Shown: piece after piece, positions 57,418 to 64,000 of the stretch
How the letters are laid out: each line of letters opens with the position of its first letter
Numbering within the stretch: position 1 is the first letter of the stretch
Assembly: GCF_000226115.1 (NCBI RefSeq)
Contig: NC_016457.1
Span: 9,238,001 to 9,302,000 of the forward strand
Reading direction: 5' to 3'
Source of the DNA: Thermothielavioides terrestris NRRL 8126
Taxonomy: Eukaryota > Ascomycota > Sordariomycetes > Sordariales > Chaetomiaceae
DNA: 64,000 nucleotides
Made by a program: the position numbers and the translations under genes
Notes under the pieces: model-generated
Databases searched by the model: none
What the model saw: only the letters and a program-made list of their open reading frames with translations
Told to the model about the DNA's origin: nothing

Positions 57418-58430
57418 CTTGTTTCACTTCACCGAAGCAGGCGGGATGCTGAGTGCGTGCGCTACAATCTGCCCTCAGCGTCAACGTCCTTCGCACGGGT
57501 CAATACCAAGTATTAATTAGGAGCTGATTGCAGACGAGTGCATGCACAACACACCAAGTCCTATGGCTATCATCCAAGGTGCTGACAACATGATGGTTTG
57601 CTAGTCAAAGGCCTGCGAGTCACGGGTGTGGACGTGTGCAAGGCTCAAAGAAGGTCCGAGCCACCGGGAAACATCATACGGCATGGCAATCATGCGTGAC
57701 CACGTCGACGCGTGGTATTGTATGCCACAATTGTGATTCCAGCAGGTCGTGAGTCTTTGACCGTGACGCTGGAGTCTTCTCATGTTGGCTTTGCTCCTAC
57801 GCTGGCCTTTGCCGCCTCTGGTGGCCTAATGCTTCCCTTTTGTCCTTCGCTTCTGTCCGACTTCACATTCCACAAGTCCGCGACTGGTCCCGGAACACCC
57901 TAAGGTTGCCTGGGAAAAAGGCCGTTCAGGTCTCAAGAGAAGGGCACCGTGGCGGTAAGGATGGTGAGGTACTTCGCGGGTGTTCCGCCCTGAATCACCC
58001 ACAGAGACCAGCCCTGGAATGTCCACAGGGAGACAGCTCCCAGGAACGTGGGCAAGAGCTAGTTCCCCAAGGTAACAGAGCTCTCCGAAGACTGGTTTGA
58101 GTCCTTGGTAGGGTAGGCAGTGGATAACCATTTAGAATCCTCATTCATCATTCGCAAAAAGCACTCTGTGACCCGGGCCTAGTCGTCCGGAAAAGACGGC
58201 ACATTGGCCATGCGTAATTGAACGAACAACTACCCACTTCCATGCCCGATATATCCACCACAGCATGCACCACCGTCACGAACCCCCTCACACCGTGCCG
58301 AAATCCAGGTGCGTGCGTCCCAGTCCAACCGCAAAGCAACCCAACGACCAAAGAGAAAAATCCGTCCAGCTGTAGCTGGACGCAAGCAGAGACGAGCCAC
58401 TACCGGGAGTCCGGCGGCGGAGAGTACGGC
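57418..58430. other. intergenic
   Basis: Upstream region of the anchored cytochrome and 3' flank of the Myb-like gene. No gene recognised. Confidence 0.5.
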
Positions 58431-59818
58431 TCAGACGTAGTCCTCGTAGCCGTACTTGACCGCCAGGCCGCAAAGGCGGTCCAAGCAAGCCGCGCCGTCG
58501 CGGCCGGGGAGGTACTGCGGCACACCGTTGTTAGCCTCACGTTCACTCATTGTTAAGTCATCCGCAACGAAACAATTAGAGAGCCCGTCCAACTACAATG
58601 AGAAAGAAACAAAAGAGAAAGAGCATACAGGCGTGAAAGGAGGAGCAAAAACAAGAGCAAGAAGAGGAGCAAGAGCAAAACAAAAAGCAAGAACAAGCGC
58701 AAGGATGTTTTTTTTCTCTTTCGAAAAAAGAAAAGAGAAAAAAAGAAGAAAACCAAAACCAAATACACTTACCCTCTCCATGTCGGGGTACTCCACCTGC
58801 CTGGACCGCAACAGGAGGAGCTTGATCGTCTCCTCATACGTCCAGGCCCCGCCGGCGCTGCCGCTGGCGCACTCGGTCGCGCTGCTGGTGCTGCTGCCGC
58901 TGCTGCTGGCGTACTCCGCCGCATTCGGGGAGCGACGGGCACGCTTGGCAGGCCTGGCCGGGGTGGCCGGGTCTGTGGCCGTGGCTGTGGTGGCGGGGGC
59001 AGCTGGAGCGGTGGTCGTGGCGGTGGCCGCGGGAGCGGGAGGAGCGGCGGTGGTGGTGGGAGCCGTGGCGGGGGCGGCCGGGGAGATGGGAGCAGCGCGG
59101 ACGGCCGGGAAGGTGCCCATCTGTGGGCGGGGGCGGCTGTCGGGCAGGAGCTTGCGGCCTGTCGCGGTCAGGCGGGGGTAGGGGCCGAGGTTGGGGCCCG
59201 AACGGGTGAGCCGGCTGTTGGTATTGTTGGTGGTGGTGGCCGGCTTGTTGATGGGGGTGAAAGAGCGAGTGCCGGGGCTGGCGCTGGTGTTCTGGCCGAG
59301 CTCGGGGTCGGTCACGGCCTCGGCGGAAGGGCCAGCGGTGGGAGTGGTGGCAGTGGTTGTGTCCGAGGTATCCGACGTGGCACCCCCCTGCTGCATGATG
59401 GCAAGCGCATCGGCGGCCACCTGCTGCAGGGCCAGTTCTTTGGCCGCCTTCCGCTTGAAGTAGCAGGACTCGTTGTCCAGCACGCGCTTGTAGGTCATGT
59501 TGGCGCACGGGACGACGAGACGGTCGGGGGGGTTGAAGGGCGTCCACACTCCGATCAGCGCGTCCTGCTGCTCAAGGCAGAACTCGACGCGGGACAGCCT
59601 GCCGGGGGTCGTGCGATCGAGGCAGCGGACGCAGCCGCAATCTGCTCAGCAATGTCAGCTTCTTCTTGCCGGTCGGGTCATTGAGCGAGCCATTGAGCGG
59701 GTCATTGCATGACCGGCATTGATGAAAGGAGGCACAGAAAGGCATGCGCGGCGATAAGTAGTAGGCGGGACAGCGCACGAATTGGGATGGACTTACGACT
59801 GATGATGCCGACACACAT
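58431..59818 (-). CDS. Myb/SANT-like fungal protein with cysteine-rich N-terminus
   Basis: Probably nuclear; family not named with confidence. Exons 59818-59797, 59641-58773 and 58514-58431; 324 residues. The N-terminus MCVGIISHCGCVRCLDR has clustered Cys that could bind zinc. Residues about 60-85 (RVLDNESCYFKRKAAKELALQ) are basic and helical. A long Ala/Thr/Pro-rich disordered middle with a basic patch (ARPAKRARRSP, a possible nuclear signal) follows. The C-terminal 55 residues form a SANT/Myb-like unit split by the last intron: WTYEETIKLLLLRSRQVEYP before it and YLPGRDGAACLDRLCG after it. That 258-bp intron is strongly pyrimidine-rich on the coding strand. Unspliced reading gives only low-complexity Leu/Phe, which supports the intron. 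Confidence 0.7.
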
Positions 59819-59897
59819 TATGGGCGACTTGTGTTGTTGTCGGTGACGTATATCGGCTTGAAGATCGAGGCGGGGAGAGCGCTGTCGGAAAAGAGTG

Positions 59898-59966
59898 CGC
59901 GAGGAGAGACTGGTCGGTGAGAGAGTGGTCGAGGAGATGTTGGTCGGGGAGAAAGTGGTCGGGTAC
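59898..59966. repeat. imperfect short tandem repeat upstream of the Myb-like gene
   Basis: About four copies of a 16-20-bp unit ending GTGGTCGG/TTGGTCGG, in the presumed 5' leader or promoter of the Myb-like gene. Confidence 0.55.
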
Positions 59967-60452
59967 AGCGATTGATGGAACTTGCGCAAGAGAATCGAGT
60001 ATCGAAGGCAAGATCGCTGAAGAAGAATGGTCGGGGACAGCCGTCAATGGAAATCGGTCAGGAGAGCAGAGCAATCGAGGGCCCAGAGTAGACGAGTTCA
60101 GGAAAACAAGGTTGAGGAATATCCACGGTGCCAAGCTGAACTTGCTTGCTTGAGAATGGATGGGTGGATGTTCAAGAACGAGAAGAAGGGGAAATTGTCC
60201 TGCAGAAGAAGTGGAGGTTTGGGAATTGGCCGTGGCGATACTGCGACACTGCGTCCCAGATTGGTTGTTCGGTGCTGGAAGGCAGAAGGTCGGTGTTGTT
60301 CAGACGGATGCCAATCACAACCTTGCTATTCAAGAGTGGGAAGCAGAAAATTGAGCCATTCTCTCGCCCTCGTCTGGCTGAGCGAAGTGAATAGAGGTAG
60401 GGCTGTGAGTTAGAATCACCAATTCTGCTATTTAGTCCTTGACCGAGGGCGC

Positions 60453-60482
60453 GCTCCAGGCGCGTTAGCTCCAGGCGCGTTA
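60453..60482. repeat. perfect 2 x 15-bp tandem repeat
   Basis: GCTCCAGGCGCGTTA twice without gap, followed seven bases later by ACGCGT. Confidence 0.85.
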
Positions 60483-61466
60483 TCCTTGACGCGTTCCTTC
60501 CGTCCGATCTTGAGGGTGAAAAATACTCAACAGCCTGTGCGAGAACAATCCAGTGAAGCTACTGGGCGAAGCTTGCTTGAAGTGGTGGTTCTATTGTTTA
60601 CTTTGTTGCCTGCCTGTTTGAGCGCGCTTGCCGATGAATCACGAGGCCACGGACAACCCAGAGTGTAAGAGGCTCTGTCAGCAGTCATAGCCCGTTCTCA
60701 AGGTTAGGGGCATAAAGAAATAAGGTCACAAAAGCAGCAAAAACATTGTTTACCCCTGACTGCCACTTGGGGTGGGCGCCGGGGGTGGGGTGGAGGGGGG
60801 GGGGGATGGGGTATGGGCAAGAGATGAAGCCGTGGTTTCTCTCCCGCCGGTAACTGAGCACGGGCCTCGATCGACGTCGGGGACGAAGCAGGGTGAGAAG
60901 CCTACATACTGACCACTACTACAGAGACATGTGGGTGTTTTCAACCACCGTAGGTTGGCAGCTGGTACGTTCCGCCGCCTGGTAAAGGCTGGAGCAAAGG
61001 GTGGAGTGCAAACTGTCCCGGTGGCAAGGGGCGAAAGCTCAGGATACGGTCAGGAGGGATACAATATACCACGAAGCCCGCAGTTGTCAACACAGGCCCC
61101 GGTTGTATCAACACGGGGGAGACGAATATAGAGTCATGGGACTTGGGAAGCCGACAAACCGCCTGAGGGCTGACGGTGTCAGCGCACGGGTGAGTTGTTA
61201 ACGACGCTGTGTCTCGGCCAGAGATCCAACGGTTCCAACCTGCTTTACCGGTTTCGGAGTTTGAACCCCCCCCTCATAGTTTTCTTGCACGGTCGGCCAG
61301 CACCGGGATGTCCACAGCGGGCAACAGTCCCTGAATTTATGAACATAAACCGTTGAATGCTACACTAAAGGCCATAGAGACCACCCACCAGCCCCAAAAG
61401 CCCACCAACCCCCTTTATCCCGGCCTTCCAGCCCCATCAGGCCCATCCGTCCTTCCGTCCCCATTA

Positions 61467-63562
61467 TCAGGACCTCAAAGCCAAGATCTTGGTGGCCGCC
61501 TGCTCGGCGGCGATGACGATCATGGCGGACGGGTTGCCGGTCGGCATGCCGGGGAAGATGGACGCGTCGACGACGAACAGGTTGTCGGTGCCGTACACCC
61601 TGGTGTTGAGGTCGACCACGGCCGAGCCGTTGGCCTGGCGGCCGTCGTCGGTGCCGATCTTGGCCGTGCCCATCCAGTGGTTGGAGCGCCGCGCCGAGGG
61701 GGTCACGAGGAGCTGCCGGACGTTGATTAGCGTGTTAGTAGTTCGCTGCTCAAAACAGAAAGGAAGGCAGAGCAGAACAGAAGGGAAGAGGAAGGAAGGA
61801 AGGCTTACGCCGTTGACGTAGTCCTCGACCGTCCCGTTGGGCGGCGGCAGGACCCAGGTGAGGTTGGGGATGATGTTGAGCGCGTTCTGCACGTTCTTGA
61901 TGCCCTGGATGACGGCCTCCAGGTCGCCGTCGTTGTGCAGGTAGGGGGCCGTGCTGACGACGGTGGCCAGCCCCGGGCTGATGGTCATGCGGCCGCGCGA
62001 GACGACGCCGCGGCCGAGGTACTGGCTCAGAGTCATGGCGTCTGAGATCATCAGGCGTTAGTTAATGTGAAGGGCGCAGGTAGGTGAGGGAGGTGTGCGT
62101 GGCTTACGGGTCGAGTTGGTGTAGTGCGAATCGCCCTCGACGCGGCACGTCCACTGCAACTGCCGGACGATGCCGTCGGACGGGGTGACCTGGTCCCACA
62201 TCTGAATCGCGGTCAGCAGCTGGCCGTGCGGTGTGCGAGTGGGAGTCAGGTGTCCGGCGTTGCCTACCATCGGGCCAATGTTGGGCGCGGCCTGCGCGAG
62301 GATGCCGGTCCTGTTCTTGAGATACGAGTTCTCGTCGGCGGGGATGGGGCTGTCCCAAGCCTGGTAGAAGTCGTAGAACACGACATCCGGGTGCGTGATG
62401 ATGAGGTCGGTGTTGAGGTGGTCCATCAGGTTGTAGCCCACCGGCAGGTTGATCCAGTCGCTCTTGGGGCTGAAGGTTGCGCCGTCCTTGGAGCTCGCAA
62501 TCACCTCGAGCTGGTCGCTGGGTCCGATACCGCCTGCACAACGGGTTAACCTCCGAAGATAAATAAATCCACGAAACAAAAGGGGGCGACTCACTGCGGA
62601 AGAGCAGCTTGGCCGAGCCAAAAGTGCCGGCCGAGAAGATGACGCCGCCCTTGGGATTCAGCTTGACCGTCCCGTTGTAGCCGCCGTCGGTCAGGCACTC
62701 GAGCTCGACGCCGGTGACCTCGCTGCCGTTGCGAACAGCCCGCCTGACCGCAGTACCCGTCCACAGGCTGAAGTTGGGGCGCGCGTAGGCCGTGGCCAGG
62801 TAGGTGGCCAGCGGGCCGCCGCGCTCGCCGCCCGAGAACATGAAGGTCGAGTGGCCGAACGTGTGGTTCTTCTCGGTCGGCGCGTCGTTGGGCACGACCG
62901 ACTTCCAGCCGGACTTGCTGAGCCCGCCCGACAGCACATCGAAGCCCTCCTGCCGGTAGAGCTTGCCGTCCATAGACGGGTGCCACGTGCCCGGGATACG
63001 GCTGAAGACGCGCGACGTTGCGTCGGCGAGGTCCGTCGACTTCCAGCCGTCGGGGAAGTTCTCGTCCCAGTCGAGCGGGTTCGGCTGGCAAGAAGAGTTA
63101 GCTCTCGGCTCTCCTGCTCGACTACCTCCCTGAGCCAGCACGCTGGTGCGCCCAGAACCGCTTACCTTCCACCACAGACCGGCGTTGACGGCAGTTCCGC
63201 CGCCCAGGACGCAGCCCGCCATCTGGTCAGTGTCCGTGCACGCCACGCCGGCCGAGTTCACCCAAATCTCGTTGCACAGACCCGGCACGTCGAAGCGGGT
63301 GAGGCCGGTGCCCTTGAGCCAGTCGGGCCCCATGGTTCCGTTCCACTGGCCGGTCGAGGGGGGTCCCTTCTCGATGAGCAGCACCTTGTGTCCGGCCTGG
63401 CTGAGCTTGTCCGCGACGGGGATGCCGCCCGCGCCGGCGCCAACCACGATGTAGTCATAGGTCGCGGAGGGAGCGGGCTTGCACTGCGCTTGCGTGTTTC
63501 CAGAGCTTGCCATCGGCGAAGTCAGAGTCTATCTACGGGGAATGTCCCTGTCTAATCTACAC

Positions 63563-63623
<61 letters not shown>

Positions 63624-64000
63624 CGCACTCACCCATCACAGGTGTTGGGAGGCGTCTTGGTCGCCAGCGCGGTCCAGGTCGAATACGACGCCTGGGCAGC
63701 ACCGTCGAGCGGCGCGCCCCACTGGCCGTAACCGTTGTCATGGAAGCCGAAGGTGGCCTTGTCCGGGCACGTGGGGTTCTCCAGGCCCTGCTTGGCCGCC
63801 GCGTGGCCGAGGACGAGGCTGCCGGAGCTGGTCGACACATTGCCGCTCGTTCCGTCCTGGTCCCAGGAGAAGCAGTTCTGGCACCGGTAGAGCAGCTCGT
63901 AGCTGGTGGCCGTGATGTTGGTCGAGATCTGCGTCAGCTTGGCGTTGCCCGTGTACAGCCCCGGCAGCGTGTAGCCGGTCGCGTAGCGGAACGACGTGTA
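61467..64000 (-). CDS. cdh: cellobiose dehydrogenase, CBM-less class II type (5' part outside the window)
   Basis: Extracellular flavocytochrome that oxidises cellobiose and passes electrons to LPMOs. Visible exons, all minus: >64000-63633, 63505-63166, 63084-62595, 62533-62108, 62041-61809 and 61712-61467. The first visible exon is the end of the cytochrome domain (YATGYTLPGLYTGNAKL, RCQNCFSWDQ, axial His in FGFHDNGYGQW). After a short linker, the GMC flavodehydrogenase starts with the FAD site YDYIVVGAGAGGIPVADKL. It continues with GGGTAVNAGLWWK and ends with the catalytic-His segment RSNHWMGTAKIG and NPSAMIVIAAEQAATKILAL. The stop follows directly, so no C-terminal CBM1: this fits class IIB. 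The intron 63506-63632 contains a 58-base T run on the coding strand. Signal peptide and the haem Met are beyond base 64000. Confidence 0.95.
63564..63621. repeat. 58-base homopolymer A run (T on the coding strand) in a CDH intron
   Basis: Uninterrupted A from 63564 to 63621, wholly inside the 127-bp intron between cytochrome linker and flavin domain. Confidence 0.9.

Larger units (their letters stand above)
59819..61466. other. intergenic, repeat-bearing
   Basis: 1.6 kb upstream of the Myb-like gene and downstream of CDH. It holds imperfect tandem repeats at about 59900-59965 and a perfect 15-bp duplication at 60453-60482. No gene. Confidence 0.5.

Overview
The window is nuclear DNA of a filamentous ascomycete. 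Genes are intron-rich, with short introns that start GT(A/G)NGT and carry CTAAC/CTGAC-like branch sites. Third codon positions are strongly GC-biased, and the gene set is typical of a plant-biomass-degrading Sordariomycete. The lignocellulose enzymes (feruloyl esterase, AA9 LPMO, GH15 glucoamylase with CBM20, cellobiose dehydrogenase) make a member of the Sordariales/Chaetomiaceae plausible; this is an inference, not a species call. All gene models were spliced by eye from frame continuity and splice signals.

Layout. 1-3335: TA-rich, stop-riddled relic of a Ty1/copia retrotransposon on the minus strand, looking RIP-mutated; protease and integrase are still readable. 3336-5359: no gene. 5360-15822: housekeeping block on the minus strand: single-RRM SR splicing factor, sterol O-acyltransferase, cytosolic tyrosyl-tRNA synthetase and fimbrin. 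Between the last two lies a 398-bp terminal-inverted-repeat element that contains degenerate telomere-like sequence. 16256-20301: a small unknown protein and a damaged deaminase/MYND locus. 21023-25478: a Rieske protein, an MFS anion-type transporter and a bacterial-type soluble cytochrome P450 whose I helix lacks the acid-alcohol pair; this looks like a small catabolic or detoxification cluster. 26185-38940: a small membrane protein, feruloyl esterase, AA9 LPMO, a seven-TM-like membrane protein, a Zn2Cys6 regulator and glucoamylase. 39363-40891: copper nitrite reductase. 40892-43742: gene-poor stretch. 43743-56071: RING-like protein, DDHD phospholipase, RNA polymerase III largest subunit and an SRAP/HMCES DNA-repair protein. 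56328-64000: membrane-anchored CDH-type cytochrome, Myb/SANT-like protein, and cellobiose dehydrogenase running off the right edge.

How they work together. Feruloyl esterase, LPMO, glucoamylase and CDH are secreted biomass enzymes: CDH donates electrons to LPMOs, and the anchored CDH-type cytochrome nearby could take part in the same extracellular redox chemistry. The transporter, P450 and Rieske protein would fit import and oxidation of a small organic acid. The most unusual items are the Ala-Pro P450 with its neighbours, the split deaminase-MYND locus, the inverted-repeat element with telomere-like DNA, and the second cytochrome beside CDH. No CRISPR, rRNA or tRNA gene was recognised.
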